11,987 bases of DNA from Asaia bogorensis (lineage in GTDB: Bacteria > Pseudomonadota > Alphaproteobacteria > Acetobacterales > Acetobacteraceae): positions 1 through 11,987 of the forward strand of contig CAMCHA010000027.1 in assembly GCA_945874515.1 (NCBI GenBank), written 5' to 3'. The notes under the pieces are model-generated. The model did no database searches. It worked only from the letters and a program-made list of their open reading frames with translations, and was not told the DNA's origin. The position numbers were made by a program, and so were the translations under genes. Each line of letters begins with the position of its first letter. Position 1 is the first letter of the stretch. Below, piece by piece: positions 1-7,312 of this stretch.

Positions 1-173
1 GTGAATTCCGGCACATCGCGCAAATGGGTGATCTTGAGGCCCGTCTTGCGTATCGCCTCCACATGTTCGGGCCAGGGATCAATGAAGGTCACATCCTCCC
101 CCGCCTGGACCATATGCGCGCCGGCGTATCCGCCAACCGCACCCGCACCGAAAATCGCTATTCTTTGCTTCAT
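1..173 (-). CDS. Ketopantoate reductase family protein (N-terminal part, cut by window edge)
   Basis: Only the first 57 codons are inside the window; the gene continues past base 1. The visible protein starts MKQRIAIFGAGAVGGYAG, the dinucleotide-binding loop typical of the ApbA/PanE (2-dehydropantoate 2-reductase) family, GxGAxGxxxG at residues 9-18, followed by the expected beta-alpha-beta Rossmann pattern with an acidic residue (FID, near residue 32). Family members reduce ketopantoate with NADPH for pantothenate synthesis, but many paralogues act on other 2-oxoacids, so no gene symbol is given. The ATG at 173 is preceded by GGGGAA about 8 bases upstream. It lies 64 bases downstream of the Gfo/Idh/MocA gene on the same strand, and the two are probably co-transcribed. 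The catalytic Lys and the C-terminal domain lie outside the window, so substrate and integrity cannot be judged. Confidence 0.8.
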   Translation of the reverse strand, partial: MKQRIAIFGAGAVGGYAGAHMVQAGEDVTFIDPWPEHVEAIRKTGLKITHLRDVPEF

Positions 174-196
174 CGCGTTTCCCCACTTCAAGCAGG

Positions 197-220
197 CGCG
201 ATGCTCCGCCCGGAATCGCG
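197..220 (-). repeat. Stem-loop in the gap between the Gfo/Idh gene and the ketopantoate reductase gene
   Basis: CGCGAT (197-202) pairs perfectly with ATCGCG (215-220). Inside the 12-base spacer, TCC and GGA can pair further around a GCCC loop, leaving a two-base bulge. It sits in the 64-base gap between two minus-strand genes. No T-run follows on the minus strand, so it does not look like an intrinsic terminator. It could set relative mRNA levels of the two genes by processing or protection; that role is inference. Confidence 0.4.
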
Positions 221-237
221 TGTCGGCAAGAGGGGGG

Positions 238-1194
238 TCAGACTTGCGCCCGAATAGCGTCCTCGGTGGCGAGTGCCCATTTCAAAGCACGCCGCCCGGC
301 AGCGCCATCCACCACCACCGGGCCGCGCCCCTGACAGGCAGCGACAAAAGCCCCCTGTTCGGCTTCCAGACTGTCATGATCCGTCCAGGTGGCGCGATCC
401 ACGCCATGGCCAGGCATGGTCTCGACCGGCTCCGCCCCACCGCGCCGCAGCACGGCCAGCGAGCGCGCCAAGAAATCCACCGCCATCTCACCCTCGGTCC
501 CCAATACGCGGAGCCGCCTTTCCATGGCGAGCGAGACTCGGGAAGCCGTGATGGAAGCCGCCCGCCCGCCGGAAAAGCGCAGCCGCGCCACGGCGAAATC
601 GGGATGGTCGGATGCTATGGCCGCCCCCACTGCATCCACCGCCTCCGGCTCGCCGCCCGCCAATTCCATGACCAAGTCCAGATCATGGATCATCAGGTCC
701 AGCACCACGGAGACATCCAGGCTGCGCGGGCGGAAGGGCGCGGCCCGCACCGCTTCAAAAGACAGTGCCCGCCCGCCGGAAGGGGTCGCCATCACGGTCC
801 GAAAGGCGGCCGAGAAGCGTTCAATATGGCCCACTTGCAGCACCCGGCCCTGCTGGGCCGCGAGCGCAATCAGCTTATCCGCCTGATCCAAGCTCGCCGC
901 GATGGGCTTTTCGACGAAGACATGCCGCCCCGCCGCCAGCGCCTGTTCGGCCAAAGCATAGTGAAAGCGCGTAGGCGCGGCGATAATCACCGCATCGGCC
1001 GTTGCGATCACGGCGTCCGGCGAAAGCGCCGGGGCGCCGACCTCCCCGGCTATCTGCGCCGCCCTACCGGGCGAAGCATCATGCAGGCCAATCAGGTGAA
1101 TTGCTGGGTTGGCGGCGGCCTTGAGCGCATGGAATCGGCCAAAATGGCCAACACCCAAAATGCCAAGGCGAAGCGGGGCGGGGTTCACATTCAT
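238..1194 (-). CDS. Gfo/Idh/MocA family NAD(P)-dependent oxidoreductase
   Basis: A 318-residue protein, normal for this family. The N-terminal Rossmann domain carries GVGHFG (residues 14-19), and the family signature EKPIA is at residues 95-99, whose Lys is the usual catalytic/cofactor residue. Next comes GHIERF (122-127) and, in the C-terminal substrate domain, LDLMIHDLDLV, whose His is in the usual catalytic position. Members oxidise or reduce sugars, inositols and nucleotide sugars using NAD(P). The GHxERF plus MIHDLD combination is common among nucleotide-sugar 3-dehydrogenases such as the GnnA/WlbA type, but this is only a hint and the substrate is unknown. The ATG at 1194 gives a start eight residues before the Rossmann beta strand; the ribosome site is weak. 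The gene diverges from secDF and precedes the ketopantoate-reductase-like gene on its own strand. Confidence 0.88.
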   Translation of the reverse strand: MNVNPAPLRLGILGVGHFGRFHALKAAANPAIHLIGLHDASPGRAAQIAGEVGAPALSPDAVIATADAVIIAAPTRFHYALAEQALAAGRHVFVEKPIAASLDQADKLIALAAQQGRVLQVGHIERFSAAFRTVMATPSGGRALSFEAVRAAPFRPRSLDVSVVLDLMIHDLDLVMELAGGEPEAVDAVGAAIASDHPDFAVARLRFSGGRAASITASRVSLAMERRLRVLGTEGEMAVDFLARSLAVLRRGGAEPVETMPGHGVDRATWTDHDSLEAEQGAFVAACQGRGPVVVDGAAGRRALKWALATEDAIRAQV

Positions 1195-1228
1195 GCTTAG
1201 AATCTACACCTAACCGGGGCGGGCTTGC

Positions 1229-1274
1229 ATCCCCTGAGGTGCGTCGCCATTGTCCGCCCGCTCAACCAGGGGAT
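1229..1274 (+). promoter_or_regulatory. Inverted repeat in the secDF leader covering its presumed ribosome binding site
   Basis: ATCCCCTG (1229-1236) and CAGGGGAT (1267-1274) are perfect 8-base inverted repeats separated by 30 bases. The right arm contains AGGGGA (1268-1273), the only plausible Shine-Dalgarno sequence for the secDF ATG at 1286. If transcription starts upstream of 1229, the leader could fold and hide the ribosome site. Alternatively the arms are a DNA operator in the divergent promoter region shared with the Gfo/Idh gene. The repeat is seen directly; both roles are inference. Confidence 0.4.
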
Positions 1275-1285
1275 TCCACCCGTCC

Positions 1286-3856
1286 ATGCTTCATTTCGCG
1301 CGCTGGAAACAGGCTGTCATTCTGGGCGTTTGTCTGCTCGGAGTGCTTCTGTGCCTGCCGAACCTCATGCCGCGTTCGGCCTTTCCATCCTGGATGGAGC
1401 CACGCCAGATCAGCCTGGGGCTGGATTTACGCGGCGGGTCCTATCTGCTTTTGGAAGTGGATTTGAACACCGTTGTGCGGGAAAGGCTTGAATCCGCGGT
1501 GGATGGCGTGCGCGGCAAGCTCCGCACCGCCAATATCCGCTATGTGAATTTGGCCGCGGATGGGCCAAACCGTCGCATGGGTTTCCGTGTGCTGGACCCG
1601 GCGCAGGTCAGCGCCGCGGCTGCGGCTTTGCGAGAATTGGCCGAACCCGTGACTCTGCCCACCGGCCAGAGTTTGCCGGATATTGAGGTCACGACCGCCC
1701 CTGATGGCACTGTCACAGCCACACTCAGCGAAGCGGGGCTCCGCGCCAAAGCCACCGCGGCCGTTGAACAATCCATTGAAATCATCCGCCGCCGTGTGGA
1801 TGAAACCGGCGTCGCCGAGGCACTGATCGCGCGCCAGGGGCAGTCGCGCATTCTGGTGACCCTGCCAGGCGTGGAAGACCCCAATCGCATCAAAGATTTG
1901 CTGGGCCGCACCGCGCGCATGACGTTCCATTTGGTGGATGAAGGCGCCAATCTGGCCGGCAGCCCGCCGCCAGGTGTCATGTTCCTGCCCAGCGAACGCG
2001 CCGGAGAACGTGTGGCCGTGCGCCGCAATGTCGCGGTGGATGGCAAGAACCTCACTAATGCCCGCGCCGGGCAGGATTCGCGGACCGGCGAATGGGTGGT
2101 GAATTTCACCTTTGATGGCACCGGCACCAGGCGCTTTGCCGAAATCACCCGCGCCAATGTGGGCCGCCCCTTCGCCATTGTGCTGGATGAAAAGGTCATC
2201 AGCGCGCCCGTGATCCGGGAACCCATTACCGGCGGCCAGGGGCAGATCAGCGGTTCCTTTACCGTGCGCACAGCGAATGACCTTTCCGTCTTGCTGCGCG
2301 CCGGCGCCCTGCCGGCACCGCTCACGATTGTGGAAGAACGCACGGTGGGCCCGGAATTGGGCGCGGATGCCGTGCGCGCGGGCATGATCTCGCTCGCGGT
2401 CGGCACGCTTTTCGTGTTCCTTTATATGGGCTTTGCCTATGGGGTCTTGGGCTGGTTTGCGAATATCGCGCTGGCCTTCAACATCATTCTGCTGATGGCG
2501 GGGCTTTCGGTGTTGGAGGCAACGCTGACGCTGCCCGGCATCGCCGGGATTGTGCTGACGCTTGGCACCGCGCTTGATGCGAATATCCTCATCAATGAAC
2601 GCATCCGTGAGGAAGTGAAGAACGGGCGAACGCCGATAAATGCGTTGGAGGCGGGCTACACCAAGGCGTCCGGCACCATTCTCGATTCAAACGTCACGAA
2701 CCTTATTGCCATGGCCTGTTTGTATGGCTTTGGATCGGGCCCGGTGAAGGGTTTTGCCGTCACGGTTGCCATCGGTACCATTGTGCAGATGTGGACGGCT
2801 ACCGTCCTGACGCGGCTTTTCGCTTCCTGGTGGTATCGCCGGACGCGGCCCAAGGAATTGCCGGTATTCCAACGCCCTGGGCTTTCGTTGTGGGAACGCC
2901 TGCGCCGCCCGCTTTTTCGTATTTTCCCGGATGGCACGCGCATTCCCTTCATGCGGGGTGCCAAGACGGGGCTCATCATCTCGGCGGTGCTTTCAACGCT
3001 TTCGGTAGCCATTGCCTTCCACCCAGGGCTGGAGAAAGGGATTGATTTCAAGGGCGGTGTGGAGATGGAAATCCGTACCCCCGGCCCGGGCGATATCAGC
3101 GTGTTGCGTGGCGCGGTTAGCGGGCTTGGGCTTGGCGATGCAACGCTGTTGCAATTTGGCGATCCTGCGACCTTCGCGCTGCGCCTACCCGCGCAAGGCG
3201 ATGAAGGCGGCGTGCAAAGGGCCGTCACCGCCGTGCGCGAGGCTTTTGAAAAAGCCGCGCCCGGTACGCGCATCCTGCGCGTGGAAGCGGTTGGCAATCG
3301 CATTTCGAATGAGCTGTTCCTGGGCGGGCTAATGGCGTTGGGCCTGAGCTTCCTCGCCATGCTGCTATATATCTGGATCAGGTTTGAATGGCAGTTCGGC
3401 ATCGCCGCCATCACCACGCTGATCCTGGATGCGACAAAAACCATCGGCTTCATGGTGCTGTTCGGCATTGAGTTTAATCTGACCACCGTCGCCGCGATCC
3501 TGACCGTCATTGGCTTTTCGGCGAATGACAAGGTGGTGGTTTTTGACCGCATGCGGGAGAATTTGCGCAAGTTCAAAGCCATGCCGCTTGAGCAATTGGT
3601 TGATCTTTCCATCAATGAGACGATGAACCGCTCACTCGGCACTTCCATGACCTTGCTGCTGTCTGCGCTGCCCCTCGCCCTTTTCGGTGGCGATACGCTT
3701 TCAGGCTTTGCCTGGGTGATGGTTGTCGGCATTTTGATTTCCGCCGCGTCTTCAGTGTTTATTGCGGCACCGATTGTATTGTTCACCGGGCGCAATCGGC
3801 TGCGCATGCCGGACGCCGCCCCACCGGGGAGAGTTGAGGGCGCTGCGGCAAGCTAG
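1286..3856 (+). CDS. secDF: Protein translocase subunit SecDF (SecD-SecF fusion)
   Basis: One 856-residue chain joins SecD and SecF, the membrane proteins that use the proton gradient to pull exported proteins across the inner membrane after SecYEG/SecA. The SecD half has a first membrane segment at about residues 8-27, the LGLDLRGGS motif (44-52), a large periplasmic P1 region, RAGALPAPL near 338-347, and five further membrane segments. It carries TALDANILINERIREE, with the conserved transmembrane Asp at about 431. The SecF half starts near residue 555, with GIDFKGGV (585-592), a smaller periplasmic domain and GFSANDKVVVFDRMREN, with its Asp at about 748. Both proton-path Asp residues are therefore present; SecF usually has T where this one has K after the Asp. 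The ATG at 1286 is chosen over an in-frame TTG at 1250 because the family begins MLHF-RWK and AGGGGA lies 12 bases upstream. No yajC is beside it, unlike the usual yajC-secD-secF order. Fused SecDF of about 850 residues is known in rhizobia and some other bacteria. Confidence 0.96.
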   Translation: MLHFARWKQAVILGVCLLGVLLCLPNLMPRSAFPSWMEPRQISLGLDLRGGSYLLLEVDLNTVVRERLESAVDGVRGKLRTANIRYVNLAADGPNRRMGFRVLDPAQVSAAAAALRELAEPVTLPTGQSLPDIEVTTAPDGTVTATLSEAGLRAKATAAVEQSIEIIRRRVDETGVAEALIARQGQSRILVTLPGVEDPNRIKDLLGRTARMTFHLVDEGANLAGSPPPGVMFLPSERAGERVAVRRNVAVDGKNLTNARAGQDSRTGEWVVNFTFDGTGTRRFAEITRANVGRPFAIVLDEKVISAPVIREPITGGQGQISGSFTVRTANDLSVLLRAGALPAPLTIVEERTVGPELGADAVRAGMISLAVGTLFVFLYMGFAYGVLGWFANIALAFNIILLMAGLSVLEATLTLPGIAGIVLTLGTALDANILINERIREEVKNGRTPINALEAGYTKASGTILDSNVTNLIAMACLYGFGSGPVKGFAVTVAIGTIVQMWTATVLTRLFASWWYRRTRPKELPVFQRPGLSLWERLRRPLFRIFPDGTRIPFMRGAKTGLIISAVLSTLSVAIAFHPGLEKGIDFKGGVEMEIRTPGPGDISVLRGAVSGLGLGDATLLQFGDPATFALRLPAQGDEGGVQRAVTAVREAFEKAAPGTRILRVEAVGNRISNELFLGGLMALGLSFLAMLLYIWIRFEWQFGIAAITTLILDATKTIGFMVLFGIEFNLTTVAAILTVIGFSANDKVVVFDRMRENLRKFKAMPLEQLVDLSINETMNRSLGTSMTLLLSALPLALFGGDTLSGFAWVMVVGILISAASSVFIAAPIVLFTGRNRLRMPDAAPPGRVEGAAAS

Positions 3857-3885
3857 AACCTGCCCGGGCCGGGCAGGGCAGGTTT
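3857..3885 (+). terminator. Intrinsic terminator of secDF
   Basis: AACCTGCCC (3857-3865) and GGGCAGGTT (3876-3884) form a perfect 9-bp stem around a 10-base loop, followed by one more T, so the 3' side reads GGTTT. The hairpin begins on the base after the secDF stop codon. The T-run is short, so termination may be partial, with some read-through into the EAL-domain gene 65 bases downstream. Confidence 0.6.
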
Positions 3886-3949
3886 CCTCTGGCCGAAATG
3901 CTGTTAAGCTACCGATTACAGGATTGCCGACGGCAGGAGAAATAGGCGC

Positions 3950-4807
3950 GTGGCGCAGCGCGGGAAAAGCGGGCTTGGAGGCGAGGGGCGAGGTAGCAAG
4001 CTTGCCCCTCAGCCGCGCGCGAAAAACCTGCCGGATCAGGAACAGGAATTGCGCGCTGCCCTTTCCGGGCGCCTCCTGCTGCTCCGCTACCAGCCCATCA
4101 TCCGCTTGCGCAATGGTCATACCGCCGCTTTAGAAGGTCTGGTGCGCTGGCCTCGGCAGGAAGCGCTATTGCAAGCAGGTGCCTTTGTGCCCTTGGCGGA
4201 AAAGCTTGGCTTGGCGCTTGATCTGACCCATGCGGTGCTGGAACGCGTCGCGCATGACTGGCAAAGAACGCCCTCACCCAAGGGCGGGCTTGCGGTGAAT
4301 ATACCGCTCAGTGTCCTCATGCTGCCGGAAATGCCCGCACGGCTTGCTGCGACACTGCGCCAGCATGGCAAAAGGCGAGGCCCGCTGTTGCTGGAGCTCA
4401 CGGAAACCGAGGCAATCCGCGACCCATCGCGCCTGCGCCAAGTGATGTTGCGCTTACAGCGCCTTGGCATTCCGGTGCTACTTGATGATGTGACGCTGGG
4501 CGATCAGCGCTGGCGGCTTGCAGGCCTGCCCTTTGCTGGCATCAAGCTCGACCGCAGCCTGGTTGAGGCGCTGCCGCGCCAGATGCGCGCGCGGCATTTC
4601 CTGCGGCGCATCCTAAGCGATTCCCACGTTAAGGGCCGCTACGTGATTGCGGAGGGCGTTTCAAACCCTTTGCTCCGCCGCACCACGCGGGGCCTAGGCG
4701 TGGATTTCGCGCAAGGCTTCCTGCTCGGCCAACCGGAACCGCCGCAGCAGAACCGCGGCGGCCAGACGCGCCTCAGCCCTGCCAGGCGCGGCGGTAAAGC
4801 GCCATGA
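3950..4807 (+). CDS. EAL-domain protein (c-di-GMP phosphodiesterase-like, partly degenerate)
   Basis: A 285-residue soluble protein that is almost only an EAL domain, after a basic, Gly-rich N-terminal stretch of about 28 residues. EAL domains hydrolyse cyclic di-GMP to pGpG. Visible family positions are YQPI (47-50), EGL in place of EAL (62-64), N117 in AVNIP, E149 in LELTE, D179-D180, K199 in IKLDRS, E235 in AEGV and Q255 in AQGFLLG. The metal- and substrate-binding residues are thus mostly kept. However, loop 6 reads DDVTLG instead of DDFGTG, and the Glu after AEGV is replaced by Ser. Loop 6 matters for activity and dimerisation, so the protein may be weakly active or a c-di-GMP sensor. 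The GTG start is supported by AGGAGA nine bases upstream (3935-3940). There is no GGDEF, PAS or response-regulator domain and no membrane segment. Its last 35 bases overlap the end of the convergent alcohol dehydrogenase gene. Confidence 0.85.
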   Translation: MAQRGKSGLGGEGRGSKLAPQPRAKNLPDQEQELRAALSGRLLLLRYQPIIRLRNGHTAALEGLVRWPRQEALLQAGAFVPLAEKLGLALDLTHAVLERVAHDWQRTPSPKGGLAVNIPLSVLMLPEMPARLAATLRQHGKRRGPLLLELTETEAIRDPSRLRQVMLRLQRLGIPVLLDDVTLGDQRWRLAGLPFAGIKLDRSLVEALPRQMRARHFLRRILSDSHVKGRYVIAEGVSNPLLRRTTRGLGVDFAQGFLLGQPEPPQQNRGGQTRLSPARRGGKAP

Positions 4808-5942
4808 TCGCCTCAGCATCCGGCACCGCCGGGTTATTGGCCGGGCTGCCAGAACCCAAGGCCTGCGCCGCCATGGTGGGCAGCAGCCCGCTCCATTTCG
4901 CCGCATCAATGCCGTAAGCCGCAGGTGTGGGCACCGCCAATTCGCGGTTGAGCGCGGAAAGCTCCTCAAGCAACTTCGCACCGGCGCTTTGGTCACCCTC
5001 ATCCCGGCCAGCCACGCCAATGGCGCGCGCAGCCTCGGCGTAGCGCGGCAAAGCAGCATTGAGCGAATAGGCCGTGACCGCCGGCAGCAGCATGGCGTTG
5101 GAAAGCCCATGCGGCACGTGAAAATGCGCCCCGATCGGGCGGGACATGCCATGCACCAGCGCGACCGAGCTATTGCTGAAGGCAAGCCCCGCGAGGGTCG
5201 CGCCCTTCATCATCGCTTCCCGCGCCGCTGCATTCTTCGGATCGTGATAGACCGCGCGCAGATTGGGCCCGATCAGGCGCATGGCGCGCAAAGCATACTC
5301 ATCCGATTCCGGATTGGCACGGCGGGACACCAGGGCTTCCAGCGCATGGGTCAGGCTATCAATGCCGGTATCGGCAGTGGTGCGCGGCGGGACGCTGAAG
5401 GTCAGTTCGTAATCCACAATCGCGGCCAAGGGCAGCGCACCCAGCCCCGCGATCAGCATCTTCTCATCGGTTTCGGTATCGGTGATGACCGTGAAGCGCG
5501 TGGCTTCACTGCCCGTGCCGGCGGTGGTTGGGATGCAAATCACCGGCAGCGCGGCCCTATTCGCCTGCGCCGGCACCTTGAAGTCGCGCATCTTGGCACC
5601 CGCTGGGGCTGCGGCCAGGATGGTCATGGCCTTGGCGGTATCCATGGGGCTGCCGCCGCCAAAGCCAATCAGGCAATCATAATCGCCGGCCTGCATGGCA
5701 GTGACACCGGTGGCGATCACGGTATCGGTCGGGTCCGGCACGGTATCGCTGAAAATGCCGTAGGCGATGCCGCCCGCCTTCAAGGGTGCGAGCAGCTTTT
5801 CGACCGTGCCGGAAGACACCATCCAGGGATCGGTCACCACCAGCGGGCGCGACAGGCCCAATTGCGCCAGCACCGCCGCCGCCTGGCCGATAGACCCTCC
5901 GCCCATCATCAATAGGCGGGGTGAGACGAAGGAGGTGATCAC
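4773..5942 (-). CDS. Iron-containing (group III) alcohol dehydrogenase
   Basis: A 389-residue NAD(P)-dependent dehydrogenase of the Fe-ADH family. The N-terminal nucleotide domain has GGGSPMD (residues 95-101) and IPTTAGTGSEAT (137-148). The C-terminal domain carries the metal ligands D195 and H199 in DTGIDSLTHALEAL, H264 in VHGMS and H278 in HVPHG, so all four ligands are present. Members interconvert alcohols and aldehydes or act on 4-hydroxybutyrate, lactaldehyde or maleylacetate; this one cannot be assigned further. The GTG start at 5942 overlaps the stop of the upstream dehydrogenase gene by four bases (GTGA) and is preceded by AAGGGGG six bases away, indicating translational coupling. 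It is the last gene of a four-gene minus-strand set and overlaps the convergent EAL gene by 35 bases, leaving no room for a terminator between them. Confidence 0.93.
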   Translation of the reverse strand: MITSFVSPRLLMMGGGSIGQAAAVLAQLGLSRPLVVTDPWMVSSGTVEKLLAPLKAGGIAYGIFSDTVPDPTDTVIATGVTAMQAGDYDCLIGFGGGSPMDTAKAMTILAAAPAGAKMRDFKVPAQANRAALPVICIPTTAGTGSEATRFTVITDTETDEKMLIAGLGALPLAAIVDYELTFSVPPRTTADTGIDSLTHALEALVSRRANPESDEYALRAMRLIGPNLRAVYHDPKNAAAREAMMKGATLAGLAFSNSSVALVHGMSRPIGAHFHVPHGLSNAMLLPAVTAYSLNAALPRYAEAARAIGVAGRDEGDQSAGAKLLEELSALNRELAVPTPAAYGIDAAKWSGLLPTMAAQALGSGSPANNPAVPDAEAIMALYRRAWQG

Positions 5943-6826
5943 TTCACGCCCCCTTCGCGGATCATATTGATGATGCCGGAGAAGTCCTTATCCCCACCGC
6001 CGCGTTCCAGATATTGCCGGAACAGCGCCAGCGCATGCGCGCCGATGGGGGAAGCCGTGCCGGTTTGCTCCACCGCTTCCTGCGCCAGGCCCAAATCCTT
6101 TGCCATCAGCGCCGCAGCGAAGCCCGGCTTGTAATCCCGATTGGCGGGGCTGGCCGGCACCGGCCCCGGCACCGGGCAATAGCTGGAAAGCGCCCAGGAG
6201 TTGCTGGTGGATTTGGAGCAGACATCAAACAGCGCCTGATGCGAAAGCCCCAATTTTTCTGCAAGAACAAAGGCTTCCGAGGTGACAATCATGCTCGCCG
6301 CCAGCATCATGTTATTGCAAAGCTTGACACCCTGCCCCGCGCCGGCGGCGCCGCAATGGATGATGTTGCGCCCCATCTGCTTCAGGATGGGCTCGGCGCG
6401 CGCGAAATGCTCTGGCGTGCCGCCCACCATGAAGGTGAGCGTGCCGGCCTCGGCCCCCATTGTCCCGCCAGAGACCGGCGCATCCACAAAGGCGCGGCCC
6501 GATTTTTCGGCGACATCGCGCGCGGTGGCGACATCAATGGTTGAACAGTCAATCAGCAGCGCATCAGGCGCAGTTGCTGCCGCCATGGCGCCCGCGCCAA
6601 GCCAGGCATCGCGCACATGCTGGCCCGCCGGCAGCATGGTAATGACATATTCCGCCCCGCGCGCCGCTTCCGCCGCATTGGCCGCCGCCTTGGCGCCATT
6701 CGGAGTGACGGACGCAATAGCTGCGGGCACCAGGTCAAAAACCGTGACCTCATGCCCAGCCTTCAGCAGGTTGCGCACCATATGCGCGCCCATATTCCCA
6801 AGACCAACAAAGCCGATGCGTGCCAT
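5939..6826 (-). CDS. mmsB: 3-hydroxyisobutyrate dehydrogenase family protein
   Basis: A 295-residue beta-hydroxyacid dehydrogenase. It has the NAD-binding GFVGLGNMG (residues 5-13), the substrate-binding DAPVSGG (115-121, S119), and the catalytic Lys K168 with N172 in GVKLCNNMML. The C-terminal helical domain includes a YCPVPGPVP segment followed by MAKDLGLA (241-248), a combination typical of true 3-hydroxyisobutyrate dehydrogenases, which oxidise 3-hydroxyisobutyrate to methylmalonate semialdehyde in valine breakdown. Tartronate semialdehyde reductases and related enzymes share the core motifs, so the exact substrate is probable, not proven. The ATG at 6826 is preferred to a TTG nine codons upstream: AGGAA lies at a good distance before it and MARIGFVGLGNMG is the normal family beginning. 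The gene starts 23 bases after the thioesterase gene and overlaps the alcohol dehydrogenase start by four bases. Confidence 0.9.
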   Translation of the reverse strand: MARIGFVGLGNMGAHMVRNLLKAGHEVTVFDLVPAAIASVTPNGAKAAANAAEAARGAEYVITMLPAGQHVRDAWLGAGAMAAATAPDALLIDCSTIDVATARDVAEKSGRAFVDAPVSGGTMGAEAGTLTFMVGGTPEHFARAEPILKQMGRNIIHCGAAGAGQGVKLCNNMMLAASMIVTSEAFVLAEKLGLSHQALFDVCSKSTSNSWALSSYCPVPGPVPASPANRDYKPGFAAALMAKDLGLAQEAVEQTGTASPIGAHALALFRQYLERGGGDKDFSGIINMIREGGVK

Positions 6827-6849
6827 GGCTCGCTTCCTTTCCTGCAAAT

Positions 6850-7299
6850 TCAACGGGTTTGGGGTTTGAGTGAAAGCCGCTTGGCGCTTTCACCGGAACG
6901 GCGGGCGGCAAGCCGCGCCAGAATATCTTGCGGCCAGGGCGCGACGCGCCGCTTGGTCAGGTCAATGCTGAGGTAAAGCACCTCATTCTCTGCGACCTGC
7001 CAACCTTCTTTCGCATGGAACATCAAATGCCGGCAAAGCAGGCGCTTATCGTCAAAATCCAGCACCAGGCTTTCGCAGGCGAGCGGCGCGCCTTCGCGCA
7101 CTTCGCGGATATAGGCCTGCCAGGATTCAGCCGCGAAAGTGCCCATGCCGCGCGCGCGATATGCGGGACCGAAGCCAAGGTCGAGCCACTGCACATCGCA
7201 GGCCATATCGAAGACAACAAGGTAATAGGCCAGATTCATATGGCCGTAGTGATCCACCCATTGGGGTTTCACCTCGGTCAGGATCGGGCGTTCGGTCAT
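6850..7299 (-). CDS. Hot-dog fold acyl-CoA thioesterase
   Basis: A 149-residue protein of the 4-hydroxybenzoyl-CoA-thioesterase-like hot-dog family, with WVDHYGHMNLAYYL near residues 14-27, in which D16, H20 and N22 occupy the usual active-site region. The rest (ESWQAYIREVREGAPL, then LDFDDKRLLCRHLMFH) matches the fold's central strands. Sequences of this type also occur as the thioesterase partner or C-terminal domain of carnitine dehydrogenases (betainyl-CoA thioesterase), so a role in hydrolysing a short-chain CoA ester is likely; the substrate is not known. The ATG at 7299 has only a poor ribosome site. It lies 40 bases after the RraA-like gene, and a strong hairpin fills much of that gap. 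It belongs to the four-gene catabolic set. Confidence 0.8.
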   Translation of the reverse strand: MTERPILTEVKPQWVDHYGHMNLAYYLVVFDMACDVQWLDLGFGPAYRARGMGTFAAESWQAYIREVREGAPLACESLVLDFDDKRLLCRHLMFHAKEGWQVAENEVLYLSIDLTKRRVAPWPQDILARLAARRSGESAKRLSLKPQTR

Positions 7300-7312
7300 G
7301 CGCGGTGAAGAT

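Noticed and set aside
1-1200. Long plus-strand open frame of 399 codons opposite the Gfo/Idh gene
   Set aside because: It runs antisense across two recognisable minus-strand genes, has no family resemblance and a composition (His, Arg, Pro, Gly rich) typical of the antisense frame of GC-rich genes.
2656-3807. Minus-strand open frame of 383 codons inside secDF
   Set aside because: It is the shadow of a clearly conserved secDF frame; its Ser/Arg/Pro-rich product matches no known pattern.
4989-5915. Plus-strand open frame of 308 codons opposite the alcohol dehydrogenase
   Set aside because: The minus-strand frame has all Fe-ADH motifs; the opposite product is low-complexity His/Gly/Arg/Gln.
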